NCBI RefSeq assembly: GCF_001544975.2
Contig: NZ_FCOG02000010.1
Location: 1-64,000, forward strand
Direction of reading: 5' to 3'
From: Caballeronia arationis
GTDB lineage: Bacteria; Pseudomonadota; Gammaproteobacteria; Burkholderiales; Burkholderiaceae
Length of the DNA: 64,000 bases
In this document: piece after piece, positions 1 to 8,737 of the stretch
Position numbering within the stretch: position 1 is the first letter of the stretch
How the letters are laid out: each line of letters starts with the position of its first letter
The notes under the pieces: model-generated
The model's input: only the letters and a program-made list of their open reading frames with translations
Databases searched by the model: none
Told to the model about the DNA's origin: nothing
Made by a program: the position numbers and the translations under genes

Positions 1-1004
1 CTGCCCTTGTTGGCGATCTCCGACGCGTTCGCGGCGAGCGTGCTCGCCTGGCGGGCGTTGTCGGCGTTCTGTTTGACGGTGCCGGTGAGCTGCTCCATGC
101 TCGACGCCGTTTCCTGCAGTGCGGAAGCCTGTTCCTCCGTCCGCGACGACAGGTCGATATTGCCCGCTGCGATTTCCTTGGTCGCCGAGGCGATGGATTC
201 GCTGCCGGAGCGCATCGTTTCGACCGTACCGACGAGACTCGCCTGCATCTTCGCGAGGCCGCGCAGCAACTGGCCCATCTCGTCGTTCGAGCGCACGTTG
301 ACCTTGTGGCGCAGGTCGCCGGCGGCGATTGCGTCGAAGTGACCGAGTGCCTCGTCGAGCGGACGGGCGATTGCACGGCGCAGCGACACCCATGCGAAAC
401 CGGCCGCGAGCAGGCCCGCGACGATCGCGGCGATGCTCACCGTGCGGAACAGGCTGAAGCGCTGTTGTGCTTCGTCGTAGGACTGGCGCGAGCCTTCCGT
501 GAGTTCCTTGCGCAGCGCGTCGTTGGCATTCGACAGGTCGTTGTAGCTCGCCTGCATCGCCTTGGCTTCGGCGATGATGCGGTCGTGATCGTTGGCCACG
601 ACGGCCGCGATGCCCGCGTCCACGCGCTTTTGCAGTTCGAGCCGCCGGGCCTGCGCGGTGTCCGCGAGCGCCTTTTCGGACGGCGACTGCGGCAGCGACG
701 TGTATTCCTTCCAGTACTTGTCGGCGCGCTCGCGCATCATGCGCGCACGGTCGATGGTCGCAGCCGCTTCCGTGGTGCCCGCGAGGAGCGCCGCGCGGTC
801 GAACACGAGGCGCTCGCGCGCCGCGTACAGCTCGGTGTTGCCGACCGCGATCGCGCTCGGCATCTGGTTCGAGAACGTATCGAGAAATGCGTCGTTGGAA
901 CGGCTCATGCCGACCAGGCCGAGCGCGCCGATCGCGATGAGCAATGCGCCGAGAAACGCCATCGAAATGCCGAGGCGCGCCTTGATCGTCAAACTCTTGG
1001 TCAT
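1..1004 (-). CDS. Methyl-accepting chemotaxis protein, N-terminal part (cut by window edge)
   Basis: About 334 residues of an inner-membrane chemoreceptor are visible and the C-terminal signalling tip lies off the left edge. The start is the ATG at 1002-1004 (MTKSLTIKARLG). A first membrane helix covers about residues 12-32, followed by a periplasmic four-helix-bundle sensor rich in Ala, Arg and Glu (4HB_MCP type, about 40-190). A second helix lies at about 190-210. The HAMP linker follows (LRRAIARPLDEALGHFDAIAAG), and then the start of the cytoplasmic signalling helix with the segment SSRTEEQASALQETASSMEQ that is typical of Tar/Tsr-like receptors. It would signal through CheW/CheA. The ligand cannot be read from sequence; the adjacent ribose operon makes a ribose link thinkable but this is only proximity. 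Confidence 0.93.
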   Translation of the reverse strand, partial: MTKSLTIKARLGISMAFLGALLIAIGALGLVGMSRSNDAFLDTFSNQMPSAIAVGNTELYAARERLVFDRAALLAGTTEAAATIDRARMMRERADKYWKEYTSLPQSPSEKALADTAQARRLELQKRVDAGIAAVVANDHDRIIAEAKAMQASYNDLSNANDALRKELTEGSRQSYDEAQQRFSLFRTVSIAAIVAGLLAAGFAWVSLRRAIARPLDEALGHFDAIAAGDLRHKVNVRSNDEMGQLLRGLAKMQASLVGTVETMRSGSESIASATKEIAAGNIDLSSRTEEQASALQETASSMEQLTGTVKQNADNARQASTLAANASEIANKG

Positions 1005-1119
1005 GATTGTCCTTGATGCCCGGTTGTCTTGATGCCGGAAGCGAGTACGGTCATTGGGATCGCCGACAGCCCTGCGCCGTCGCCGCAAGCGGAACGCCGT
1101 GCGCGCCGCTTATCTCCGG

Positions 1120-1146
1120 ATTACGGCGTTCGCCCGGGGCACTTGA
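1120..1146 (-). promoter_or_regulatory. Candidate FliA (sigma-28) promoter for the chemoreceptor
   Basis: Reading the minus strand, TCAAGTGC (1139-1146) is followed by exactly 11 bases and then GCCGTAAT (1120-1127). The flagellar sigma-28 consensus is TAAAGTTT-N11-GCCGATAA, so each element matches 5 of 8 positions with ideal spacing. It would start transcription about 110 bases before the receptor ATG. Chemoreceptor genes are commonly in this regulon; the call itself is inference. Confidence 0.35.
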
Positions 1147-1153
1147 GGAATAT

Positions 1154-1170
1154 TTTTCGTCTGACGAAAA
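1154..1170. repeat. Perfect 8-bp inverted repeat with 1-nt centre
   Basis: TTTTCGTC T GACGAAAA. The one-base centre is too short for a hairpin loop, so an operator-like protein site is more plausible than a terminator. It sits just upstream of the candidate chemoreceptor promoter and 46 bases beyond the rbsK stop. Confidence 0.5.
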
Positions 1171-1215
1171 GCGGTGCGCGAACAAACGTTCTTTTTATGC
1201 GCCCACTGAAGAGCT

Positions 1216-2169
1216 TTATTCCTCGATTTCGCTGCGGTGCGGAATGGACGGCTGGGCGCCCTCTCGCGTGACCGCGACGGCCGCCGCGCGCTGGCCGAAA
1301 GCAATCGCTGCCGGCACCGCGCTACCACGCGCCAGTTCCGCGGCAAACCCGCCGATAAAGGTGTCGCCGGCGGCGGTGGTGTCGATGGCCTGCACTTCCG
1401 GTGCGCCGATGTGCTCGCCCGCGCCGTCTTCCAGGAGCGCGAAGACGCCTTTCGAACCGAGCGTCACAATGACGTTTCGAGCCCCTTTTTGCCGCAGTGC
1501 GAGAGCGGCGCGACGGGCGTCTTCGGGACTGGCGATTTCGATGCCGGAAAGCGTCGCCGCTTCCAGTTCGTTCGGAATGAGATAGTCGACGAGCGGAAAC
1601 CAGTCGTCGGGCAGTGCGTTCGCGGCCGGGGCCGGATTGAGGATGGTCGTCTTGCCGAGGCGCCGGCCCGCGGCGAGCGCCGCGCGCACGGTGTCCGGCG
1701 GCGTTTCGAGCTGGCAGACGATCACGTCCGCCGTGGCGAGAAGCGCCTCGTTTCGGGCGATGGTCTGCGGCGTGACGTCTGCGTTGCTGCCCGCGACGAT
1801 GACGATCGCGTTCTGGCTGCTGTCGTCGACGATGATCAGGGCAACGCCCGTCGGCGATGCGCTCGTGCCGAGCGCTGCACAATCGACCGATTCGGCTTCC
1901 AGGCCCTGCCTGAGCGTCGCGCCGTTCGGATCGTCGCCGATGCAGCCTAGCATCGCGACCCTTGCGCCGAGCCGTGCCGCCGCCACCGCCTGGTTGCCGC
2001 CCTTGCCGCCCGGCACCTGCGCGAACGCGTGACCGGCGAGCGTTTCGCCCGGCAACGGCTGCCGCGGCGCCCGCGCGACGAGGTCCATGTTCAGGCTGCC
2101 GACCACCACTACGCGGCCACGGCGATCGTCCGTGGAAGAATTCGAGGGTGTTGCCTGGGCGGCGGACAT
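1216..2169 (-). CDS. rbsK: Ribokinase
   Basis: PfkB-family sugar kinase of 317 residues that phosphorylates D-ribose to ribose 5-phosphate in the cytoplasm, feeding the pentose phosphate pathway. The substrate-side signature VVGSLNMDLVARAP lies near residues 22-35 and the GGKGGNQ motif at 54-60. The ATP-site signature DTTAAGDTFIGGF starts at 263, with D269 as the expected catalytic base. Length fits ribokinases (about 305-315). It is the last gene of the rbs run, 45 bases after the rbsR stop, in the order common in Burkholderia (rbsB-A-C-R-K). The N-terminus has about 18 extra polar residues before the family core, so a slightly later start is possible. Confidence 0.95.
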   Translation of the reverse strand: MSAAQATPSNSSTDDRRGRVVVVGSLNMDLVARAPRQPLPGETLAGHAFAQVPGGKGGNQAVAAARLGARVAMLGCIGDDPNGATLRQGLEAESVDCAALGTSASPTGVALIIVDDSSQNAIVIVAGSNADVTPQTIARNEALLATADVIVCQLETPPDTVRAALAAGRRLGKTTILNPAPAANALPDDWFPLVDYLIPNELEAATLSGIEIASPEDARRAALALRQKGARNVIVTLGSKGVFALLEDGAGEHIGAPEVQAIDTTAAGDTFIGGFAAELARGSAVPAAIAFGQRAAAVAVTREGAQPSIPHRSEIEE

Positions 2170-2214
2170 TTCGAGTTCGTCTCCGTTCTGAGTTCGGGCC
2201 GCGTCGTCCGGCGC

Positions 2215-3255
2215 TCAGCCCTTCTGTGCGGCCGTGCGCCTCGGTACGCGCGTTTCGGATACTACTGCCGTCGACTCGCGCCACAAAAGGCGCGGCGGCA
2301 CCACGCGCCGGCGCGTCGTGCCGGCGAGCTTGCCGGTGATGCGGTCGATCAGCGTCAGCGCGGCCATTTCGCCCAGCGCGCGCACCGACTGGCCGACCGT
2401 CGACAGCGCCGGATACGTGTAGCGGCTCAGCTCGACGTCGTCGAAACCGATGATCGAGCAGTCGCCCGGCACGCTGATCTGGCGCTCCGCCGCCGCCCGC
2501 AATGCGCCGATGCCCATCATGTCGTTGCACGCGAAGATTGCGCTCGGTTTCAACGAATCGAACAGCTGCGAGGCCGCCGCGTAACCGCCCGTCGCGGAAA
2601 AATCACTTTCGACGATCGCGCCCGGCTCGATCTCGATGCCGCGCTCTGCCATGGCGCGGATGAAGCCGTGCACGCGCATCGCGCTCACCGCCGTCGACAC
2701 CGGCCCCGTGATGCAGCCGATTTCCGCGTGGCCGAGCTGCAGCAAGTGCCGGGTCGCGAGATAGGCGCCCTTTTCGTGGTCGATCTGCACGAGATCGGCC
2801 GAGATGCCCTCAATGTTGCGGTCGACGATCACGAGCGGCTCGCGCGAACCCGCGAGCGACTGCGCGAGCACCGCGTCCTCGCCCGCCGAGGCGATCACGA
2901 GCCCGTCGATGCGTTTTTCCTGCAGCACGCGCAGGTAGCTGCGCTGCTTGGCGGGGTCGTCGTCGGAATTGCAGAAGAACACGCAGTAGCCGTTCTTCGC
3001 GCAGCCGTCCTCGACGCCGCGCGCCAGTTCCGCGAAATACGGATTGGTCGCGTTAGGCACGAGCAGGCCGATCGTCGCCGTCGAGCGCGCCTTCAGCGAG
3101 CGCGCGACCGCCGACGGCACGTAGTCCAGCTCGCGGATCGCGCGCTCGACTTTCGCCCGTACATCGGCCGACACCGGCCTCGAATTGTTCACTACGTGGG
3201 ATACCGTCGTAAACGACACCCCTGCAATGGCTGCCACGTCTTTGATCGTCGCCAT
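2215..3255 (-). CDS. rbsR: LacI-family ribose operon repressor
   Basis: 346-residue transcription factor. The N-terminus MATIKDVAAIAGVSFTTVSH is a textbook LacI helix-turn-helix, followed by the hinge region (YVPSAVARSLKARSTATIG). The rest is a periplasmic-binding-protein-like effector domain with the usual start IGLLVPNATNPYF and a C-terminal SIIGFDDVELSRYTYPALSTV segment. It lies between rbsC and rbsK, so it most likely senses ribose and controls this operon. Start chosen at 3255 because the helix-turn-helix begins immediately. I could not find a convincing CG-centred LacI operator upstream of rbsB. Confidence 0.93.
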   Translation of the reverse strand: MATIKDVAAIAGVSFTTVSHVVNNSRPVSADVRAKVERAIRELDYVPSAVARSLKARSTATIGLLVPNATNPYFAELARGVEDGCAKNGYCVFFCNSDDDPAKQRSYLRVLQEKRIDGLVIASAGEDAVLAQSLAGSREPLVIVDRNIEGISADLVQIDHEKGAYLATRHLLQLGHAEIGCITGPVSTAVSAMRVHGFIRAMAERGIEIEPGAIVESDFSATGGYAAASQLFDSLKPSAIFACNDMMGIGALRAAAERQISVPGDCSIIGFDDVELSRYTYPALSTVGQSVRALGEMAALTLIDRITGKLAGTTRRRVVPPRLLWRESTAVVSETRVPRRTAAQKG

Positions 3256-3506
3256 ACTTGGTCCTTCTCCGACTTTGGTCCGACTTGCTGCTTTTTTTGA
3301 TGGAGGGCTACCGGCACGCGCAACCCTTTCGCGCGCTCGCTTTCATCGATTCCGCCTTGACGGTCGATGTTCCCCGTCCGGTCACCCGCTCTGTCGTGTT
3401 GCTTTCTGCGTTCCTGCTGTTTCGTCTGCCAGTGTGGCTGGTCTGTCGCCGCCGGCGGCTTGCGCCGCCCTTGCAGGCTCGTGTCCGGTTCTGTTCTCCA
3501 CTGCGT

Positions 3507-4523
3507 TCACGCGCGCCTTTTCTTGCTGCGATACGTGTCGAGCACGACCGCCACCACGATCACCGCACCCGTGATGATGCGCTTGGTTGGCTCGTTCGCG
3601 CCGATCTGCGCAAGTCCTGCCGCCAGCACCGATATGATCAACACGCCAAAAAAAGTACTGATCACGGAGCCGCGTCCGCCCATCAGGCTCGTCCCGCCGA
3701 TCACGACCGCCGCGATCACCTGCAGTTCGAGCCCCGCGCCCGCGTTCGGATCGGCGGCTTCGAGCCGGGAGATCTGAAACAGCGCCGCGAGCCCCGAAAG
3801 CGCGCCCATCAGCGCGAACACGATCACTTTGTAGGGCCGCGGATTGACGCCCGCGAGCCGCACGGCTTCCTCGTTGGTGCCGATTCCGACCAGATAGCGC
3901 CCGAACACCGTCCGGGTGAGTATGAGGTGCGCCACTATCATTACGGCAACTGCGATCAAAAATGCAGGGGAAATTCCAAAAGCGATCGGATTCGACAAAA
4001 AATCGAATGCGTCGCCGATATAGGCCGTCCGCGAATTCGTCATCTGATACGCGAGTCCGCGCGCCGCTTCGAGCACGCCGAGCGACACGATGAACGACGG
4101 AATCCGCCATGCGACCGTCACCATGCCTGTCACCGTGCCGGTCAGCGCGGCGGCCGCAAGCCCTAGCAGCGCGGCGGGCAGCGCCGGCCAGTGCCACTGC
4201 AGGGCCGCCACGCTCACGACCGACGCGCCCAGCGCCAGCACCGATCCCACCGACAGGTCGATCCCCGCGATGATCAGCACGAACGTCATGCCCACCGACA
4301 TCACGACGAGATCGGGAATCTGGTTCGCGATCGTGCTGAACGTGTCGTAGGTGAGAAAGTGCGAACTCAGCGTCGAGAACAGCGCGATCATCACGATCAG
4401 CGCGCCCGCGAGGCCGAGATAGTTCGAAAACCCCAGTCGCGTGCCGACTGCCTTCGCCGCCTTGGGCGGCTCGGCCTGCACATCCGTCCTCCCCGGCTCC
4501 GTCCCGCTCGGCTGGCTCGTCAT
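3507..4523 (-). CDS. rbsC: Ribose ABC transporter permease
   Basis: 338-residue inner-membrane permease of the BPD_transp_2 / RbsC family, made of many hydrophobic helices from about residue 35 to 330. The family segment GMTFVLIIAGIDLSVGSVLALG is present (about residues 75-100), as is the ATPase-contacting VVIGGTSLMGGRGS stretch (about 270-285). It forms the channel that works with RbsA and RbsB. Its ATG directly abuts the rbsA stop (TGAATG, zero gap), which points to translational coupling. The first 30 residues are polar and cytoplasmic. The C-terminus is basic (YRSKKRRA). Confidence 0.95.
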   Translation of the reverse strand: MTSQPSGTEPGRTDVQAEPPKAAKAVGTRLGFSNYLGLAGALIVMIALFSTLSSHFLTYDTFSTIANQIPDLVVMSVGMTFVLIIAGIDLSVGSVLALGASVVSVAALQWHWPALPAALLGLAAAALTGTVTGMVTVAWRIPSFIVSLGVLEAARGLAYQMTNSRTAYIGDAFDFLSNPIAFGISPAFLIAVAVMIVAHLILTRTVFGRYLVGIGTNEEAVRLAGVNPRPYKVIVFALMGALSGLAALFQISRLEAADPNAGAGLELQVIAAVVIGGTSLMGGRGSVISTFFGVLIISVLAAGLAQIGANEPTKRIITGAVIVVAVVLDTYRSKKRRA

Positions 4524-6182
4524 TCAATGCTCCAACGTGTTGTTGTCCGCCGCGTTCGCGCCCGGCAGGTCGGGCGCCTTCGCATCGGGTTCGAGCGGCT
4601 CGTGCATGATCGCCTCGCGGTTCTCGTAACCCGCGAACGCGGCGGCGAGCAGCGCATCCTGCGACCAGTTCTCGCGGCTGAACACGCCCGTCATCCGCCC
4701 GGCAGACATCACGCCGATCCGGTCGCAGATCAGCATCAGTTCGCGCAAATCGCTCGACACCACGACGAGCGCGCGCCCCTGCCGTCCGAGCGCGCCCATC
4801 AGCCCGTAGATATCGAACTTCGCACCGACGTCGATGCCGCGCGTCGGTTCGTCGAAGAGCAGCACCGTGCAGTCGCGCGCGAGCCAGCGGCCGATCACCA
4901 CCTTCTGCTGGTTGCCGCCCGACAGTTCCGACACCGCCTGCGCCGGGCCCGAACTGCGGATGCGCATCGCGTCGATCTGAGTCTGCGCGAGCGCGGCTTC
5001 CTTTTTCGCGTCGACGATGCCATGCCGCGCCACCTCGCCGATGTTGCCGAGCGAAATGTTCGCGGCGATCGGCAGCGGCAGCAAGAGGCCCTCGCCCTTG
5101 CGATCCTCGGTGATGAGCGCGATGCCGTGCTTCACGGCGTCCGCAGGCGAAGCGATCCGCGCCGGCTCGAGCGGTCCCTTGTGGGCCACCTTCACGACGC
5201 CCGCATCGGCTTCGTCCGCGCCGTAGATGAGGCGCATCAGTTCCGTGCGTCCCGCGCCGATCAGCCCGCTCACGCCGAAGATCTCGCCTGCGCGCACCTC
5301 GAACGACACGTCGCGCACGACTTTCCCGCGCGTCATTCCTTCGACCTTCAGCGCCACCTCGCCGATCCGGCGCTCGCCGAGATCGATCCGCTCGCCGATG
5401 TCGCGCCCGACCATCAGCGTGACGATCCGCTCGCTCGACAGTTCGGCCATCCGGCCGACGTGCACGAGCCGTCCGTCGCGCAGCACGGCCGCCCGCTCTG
5501 CGATGCGCTTCAGTTCCTCCAGCCGGTGCGAGATATAGACAAGCGCCACCCCGCGCGCCTTCAGGCGCTCGACCTGCTCGAACAGCAGGTCGACTTCGCG
5601 CGCGGTCAGCATCGCCGTGGGCTCGTCGAGAATCAGCACGCGGCAGTCGCCGATCAGGTTGCGCGCGATCTCCACCATCTGCTGGTGGCCGATGCCGAGT
5701 GCGGCGACCGGCGTGTCGGGATCGATCGCATCGAGCCCGACCTGCGCCATCGCGTGCCGCGCGTTCTCGGCAAGCGTGCGGCGGTCGATCCAGCCGAGCC
5801 GGCCGCCTTTCGTCGGCAGCCGGTTCAGAAAGAGGTTCTCCGCGACCGACAGCGTCGGCAGGAGATTCAGTTCCTGCATCACCATGCGCACACCGAGCGC
5901 CTCGGCGTCACCGCGGCTCGCGGGCGCGTACGGCGCGCCTGCGAGCGTCATCGTGCCGGTCGTCGGCGTCACGAGCCCGCCGACGATCTTCGACAGCGTG
6001 CTCTTGCCCGCGCCGTTCTCGCCCGTCAGCGCGAGCACTTCGCCGGCATGCAGGTCGAGCGAGACGTCGGACAGAACTGGCTCGACATAAGTCTTGCCGA
6101 TCCCGTCGACGCTGAGCACGGCGGGCGCTCCCGGCGCTCCCGGTCCGTCAATGGCGGCTGCAGGTTGGGCTTGGTTGGGCAT
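4524..6182 (-). CDS. rbsA: Ribose ABC transporter ATP-binding protein (two-domain)
   Basis: 552-residue double ATPase that powers ribose import. The first domain has Walker A GENGAGKS at 54-61, a signature-type segment IGHQQMVEIARNL, and Walker B RVLILDEPTA. The second domain has the family's degenerate P-loop (GVSGLIGAGRTEL), the intact signature ELSGGNQQKVVIGRWL and Walker B TVLLFDEPTRG. Such asymmetry is usual for RbsA/MglA-type proteins. The N-terminus carries an Ala/Pro-rich leader of about 20 residues and the C-terminus a longer tail than in Escherichia coli (501 residues). It lies 223 bases downstream of rbsB, a gap that holds a GC-rich hairpin. Confidence 0.95.
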   Translation of the reverse strand: MPNQAQPAAAIDGPGAPGAPAVLSVDGIGKTYVEPVLSDVSLDLHAGEVLALTGENGAGKSTLSKIVGGLVTPTTGTMTLAGAPYAPASRGDAEALGVRMVMQELNLLPTLSVAENLFLNRLPTKGGRLGWIDRRTLAENARHAMAQVGLDAIDPDTPVAALGIGHQQMVEIARNLIGDCRVLILDEPTAMLTAREVDLLFEQVERLKARGVALVYISHRLEELKRIAERAAVLRDGRLVHVGRMAELSSERIVTLMVGRDIGERIDLGERRIGEVALKVEGMTRGKVVRDVSFEVRAGEIFGVSGLIGAGRTELMRLIYGADEADAGVVKVAHKGPLEPARIASPADAVKHGIALITEDRKGEGLLLPLPIAANISLGNIGEVARHGIVDAKKEAALAQTQIDAMRIRSSGPAQAVSELSGGNQQKVVIGRWLARDCTVLLFDEPTRGIDVGAKFDIYGLMGALGRQGRALVVVSSDLRELMLICDRIGVMSAGRMTGVFSRENWSQDALLAAAFAGYENREAIMHEPLEPDAKAPDLPGANAADNNTLEH

Positions 6183-6265
6183 CCTGTTCCTAGTGGAAAA
6201 AGCGACGCTCGCTTCTTCCGGGGCGCGTGAGACATGGCGCCGCTGTGTCTCGCAACGTAGCGGCG

Positions 6266-6303
6266 GCCGCCCGCCCCCGGCGCTTCTGCGACCAGCGGGC
6301 GGC
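6266..6303 (-). promoter_or_regulatory. Intercistronic GC-rich hairpin between rbsB and rbsA
   Basis: GCCGCCCGC (6266-6274) pairs perfectly with GCGGGCGGC (6295-6303) around a 20-base loop. There is no U-run, so it does not look like a terminator. Hairpins after binding-protein genes often protect the upstream mRNA or let some transcripts end there, giving more RbsB than RbsA/C. That role is inferred by analogy. Confidence 0.45.
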
Positions 6304-6405
6304 GCCCGGCGTACCGGGAATCACGCTCTTCACCGGCTTATCGGCGCCGCTCGGGGAAACTTTAGGCCTTCCGGCACGCGCGGCGCGCGGCTTCGCGACG
6401 GACCG

Positions 6406-7368
6406 CTACTTCGTGACCAGATCGACCGGCGTTTCCACCACGCCCGACAGCTCCGACTGCTTCTTGTGGCCGGCGATCGCCTTCAATGCGACGTCGATGC
6501 CGAACACGGCCTGCTTCGCCGCGTACTGGTCGGCGGTGGCGAGCACGCGGCCGTCCTTGAGCATCGGCTTGATCGCGTTGATGTTGTCGTAGCCGACCAC
6601 CTGCACCTTGCCCGCCTTGCCCGCCGCGCGAATCGCCGAGACGGCGCCGAGCGCCATGTTGTCGTTGCCGCAGAGAAGCGCCTTGACGGTCGGATTGGCG
6701 TTGAGAATCTGCCCGGCCACCGCGTTCGCCTTGTCGATTTCCCAGTCGCCCGACTGGAGCGCGACGACCTTCATGCCGCCCGCTTCCATCGCGTCCTTGA
6801 AGCCGGCGGTGCGCTGCTGCGCGTTGGTCGTAGTCGAGACGCCTTCGATGATCGCGACGTCGTCGCCGGATTTCAGGCGCTTGGCGAGATAGTCGCCGAC
6901 CTTCTTCGCGCCCTTGCGGTTGTCCGGGCCGACAAACGGCACGTTCAGGTCCTTCGACTTGAGCACGTCCGGGTCGAGCCGGTTGTCGATATTGACGACG
7001 ATGATGCCCGCATCGACCGCTTTCTTGATGACCGGCACGAGCGCCTTCGAATCCGCCGGCGCGATGATGATCGCGTCGACCTTCGAGACGATCATCTGCT
7101 CGACGATGCGGATCTGGTTGGCGGTATCGGTTTCGTCCTTGATGCCGTTCGTGATCAGGTCGAACTGGCTGGCGTTGTGTTTCTGGTAGTCCTTGGCGCC
7201 GGATTCCATCGTGAGGAAGAACTCGTTCGCGAGCGACTTCATCACGAGCGCGACTTTCGGCTTCGCCGGCGTTTGCGCCTGGGCGACGGAAAACGGCAGC
7301 GGCAGGACAGTACAAACGGCGAGCGCGACGGCAGCCGACAGAACGCGCCGGCGGATGTTTCGGTTCAT
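6406..7368 (-). CDS. rbsB: Ribose-binding periplasmic protein
   Basis: 320-residue type I periplasmic sugar-binding protein, the first gene of the rbs operon. A Sec signal peptide covers about residues 1-31 (basic MNRNIRRR, hydrophobic core, AQA cleavage site). The mature domain begins KPKVALVMKSLANEFF and contains the family segments IVNIDNRLDP, FVGPDNRKGA, IIEGVSTTTNAQQRTAGF and LLCGNDNMALGAVSA. It captures ribose in the periplasm and delivers it to RbsC. The minus strand shows GGAG about 8 bases before the ATG. It has its own long upstream region (7369-7585), where the operon promoter should lie. Confidence 0.95.
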   Translation of the reverse strand: MNRNIRRRVLSAAVALAVCTVLPLPFSVAQAQTPAKPKVALVMKSLANEFFLTMESGAKDYQKHNASQFDLITNGIKDETDTANQIRIVEQMIVSKVDAIIIAPADSKALVPVIKKAVDAGIIVVNIDNRLDPDVLKSKDLNVPFVGPDNRKGAKKVGDYLAKRLKSGDDVAIIEGVSTTTNAQQRTAGFKDAMEAGGMKVVALQSGDWEIDKANAVAGQILNANPTVKALLCGNDNMALGAVSAIRAAGKAGKVQVVGYDNINAIKPMLKDGRVLATADQYAAKQAVFGIDVALKAIAGHKKQSELSGVVETPVDLVTK

Positions 7369-7585
7369 GCGTATCTCCAGTTATATCGTTTTGCGTTGTC
7401 TGGTTCGTGCAGCTTCGACGGGCGGTTGCGGCCTGTAGCGTGCTGGACGCAATGCGGCCAGCGTTTGCATGCAGCGCATGACTTTTCCGGCACTTGCCCG
7501 CTCCGCCCGCCGTCGATTCTCGGTTGCGGCGCGCCTCTGGTCAACCGGGCATCGCCCCGTGGTGGCGGCCGACCTGAACGCGGAC

Positions 7586-7867
7586 TTACAACTCGTCGAC
7601 GGACTGGCCTTCCACCTTGTTGTCGATGATGTCGCGCGCGTAGTCAATGCCGGCGCGCGTCGCGTCGATCGGGCTCTCGAACGGCTCCTGGTCGGGCACG
7701 CCGAACATTTCCGCGCGGCCGCTCTCGCCGCTCGAACTGCGCGAAATGGTCACGACGATGTCGAAATGTCGCGGGCCGTCGTCGGGTTCGTCGCGTTCCT
7801 TCGCGCGCCGCAATGCCTGCACCTTGATTTCGAAGCCTTTGTAGTGATCGGACAGCGGGGTAGACAT
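7586..7867 (-). CDS. Conserved-looking acidic hypothetical protein (93 aa)
   Basis: I do not recognise a family. The protein is soluble, acidic and has no signal peptide or membrane helix. It begins MSTPLSDHYKGFEIKVQALRR, has a strand-like centre (PRHFDIVVTISRS) and a helical end (ATRAGIDYARDIIDNKVEG). The start is well supported by AAGGAG six bases upstream of the ATG on the minus strand. It stands alone, between the rbsB upstream region and a divergent intergenic stretch. Codon use is like the neighbours, so it reads as a real resident gene. Function unknown. Confidence 0.75.
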   Translation of the reverse strand: MSTPLSDHYKGFEIKVQALRRAKERDEPDDGPRHFDIVVTISRSSSGESGRAEMFGVPDQEPFESPIDATRAGIDYARDIIDNKVEGQSVDEL

Positions 7868-8294
7868 GAGCGACTCCTTCGATCGGTTTTAGTGTGGCGC
7901 AGGCACAAGGCATCGCGACGACATTCCGACGCATGCGGCAGGCGCGCTGTTGTGGTCGTGCAACGCAAATGTGCGGAACACGCACGACTTGGCGGGATGG
8001 TCTGCAAGCGATGTTCCAGCCGGCATCGGCGCAACTGTAAGGCGAATCCGCCAGATGCACGGGTCGCGCGCCATTGCAGCTTACAACCGGCGGAGTGTTT
8101 CCGCGAACCGCGTCGTGGACAGTTCGCCCGCCGTGGCGTCCCGATTTCCCCTGAGCTCGCACAATCGCGATATTCGGTTTGCCATAATGCGCTGGCGAAC
8201 GCCGGTCCGCATGCCGCGCATCGATCTTCCTCGCGTCGCCGTCCTTCCCACAAGAAGCGCCAAGCAGGTCAAAATCAACTCAAGGGAGCGTCAT
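7868..8294. other. Intergenic region between divergent genes, 427 bases
   Basis: No convincing gene is visible. The only signal I can point to is an extended -10 element on the plus strand, TG-C-CATAAT at 8180-8188, about 100 bases before the PsiF-type gene; no good -35 accompanies it. I looked for tandem CTGTCAT Pho-box repeats, given the PsiF neighbour, and found none. Confidence 0.5.
8180..8188 (+). promoter_or_regulatory. Candidate extended -10 promoter for the PsiF-type gene
   Basis: TG-N-CATAAT, five of six matches to TATAAT with the TG extension that can replace a -35 box. It implies a leader of about 100 bases before the ATG at 8295. Confidence 0.3.
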
Positions 8295-8612
8295 ATGAAC
8301 ATCCGATCCAACCGATTCATCCAGTCGAGCGTCGCCGTTGCCGTGCTCGGCATGGCGCTCGCCGCACCCGGCGCATTCGGCGCGAACAGCCAGCAGTCGA
8401 AGATGACCGACTGCAACAAACAGGCGGCCGACAAGAAAGGCGACGAGCGCAAGGCGTTCATGCAAACCTGCCTCTCGGCATCGGCGCCCGTGGCGGCTTC
8501 GGCGCCGATGACGCAGCAGGAGAAGATGACCGCGTGCAACAAGTCGGCGAACGGCAAGAAAGGCGACGAACGCAAGGCGTACATGAAGGATTGTTTGAGC
8601 GCCAAGGGCTGA
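8295..8612 (+). CDS. Secreted PsiF-repeat protein
   Basis: 105-residue small exported protein. Residues 1-29 form a Sec signal peptide ending at AFG-A. The mature part consists of two PsiF repeats, QQSKMTDCNKQAADKKGDERK and, after a short Ala/Pro linker, QQEKMTACNKSANGKKGDERK. Each repeat carries two Cys separated by about 20 residues and ends with a C-L-S-A segment, so each may form one disulfide. PsiF was named as phosphate-starvation-inducible in E. coli; its molecular role is not established. GGGAG precedes the ATG. No partner gene is adjacent. Confidence 0.88.
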   Translation: MNIRSNRFIQSSVAVAVLGMALAAPGAFGANSQQSKMTDCNKQAADKKGDERKAFMQTCLSASAPVAASAPMTQQEKMTACNKSANGKKGDERKAYMKDCLSAKG

Positions 8613-8652
8613 GCGCGCGCACTTTCTCAAACACCTCACCGCACCTCGCCGC

Positions 8653-8672
8653 GCCGGGCCGGAAAGCCCGGC
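8653..8672 (+). terminator. GC hairpin after the PsiF-type gene, weak U-run
   Basis: GCCGGGC and GCCCGGC form a 7-bp stem with a 6-base loop about 40 bases after the stop. Only a mixed TCATCTTCC follows, so intrinsic termination is uncertain. Confidence 0.35.
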
Positions 8673-8737
8673 TCATCTTCCCGCACGATCTTCTCCAAGA
8701 GATGTGCGCGGCATTTCGCCCCACTCATATTGCAGTG

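Noticed and set aside
7369..7585. LacI-type operator and promoter upstream of rbsB
   Set aside because: A TATAAC and a TGCATGCA palindrome (7466-7473) are present, but the TATAAC is too close to the ribosome site and the palindrome lacks the CG centre of RbsR operators.
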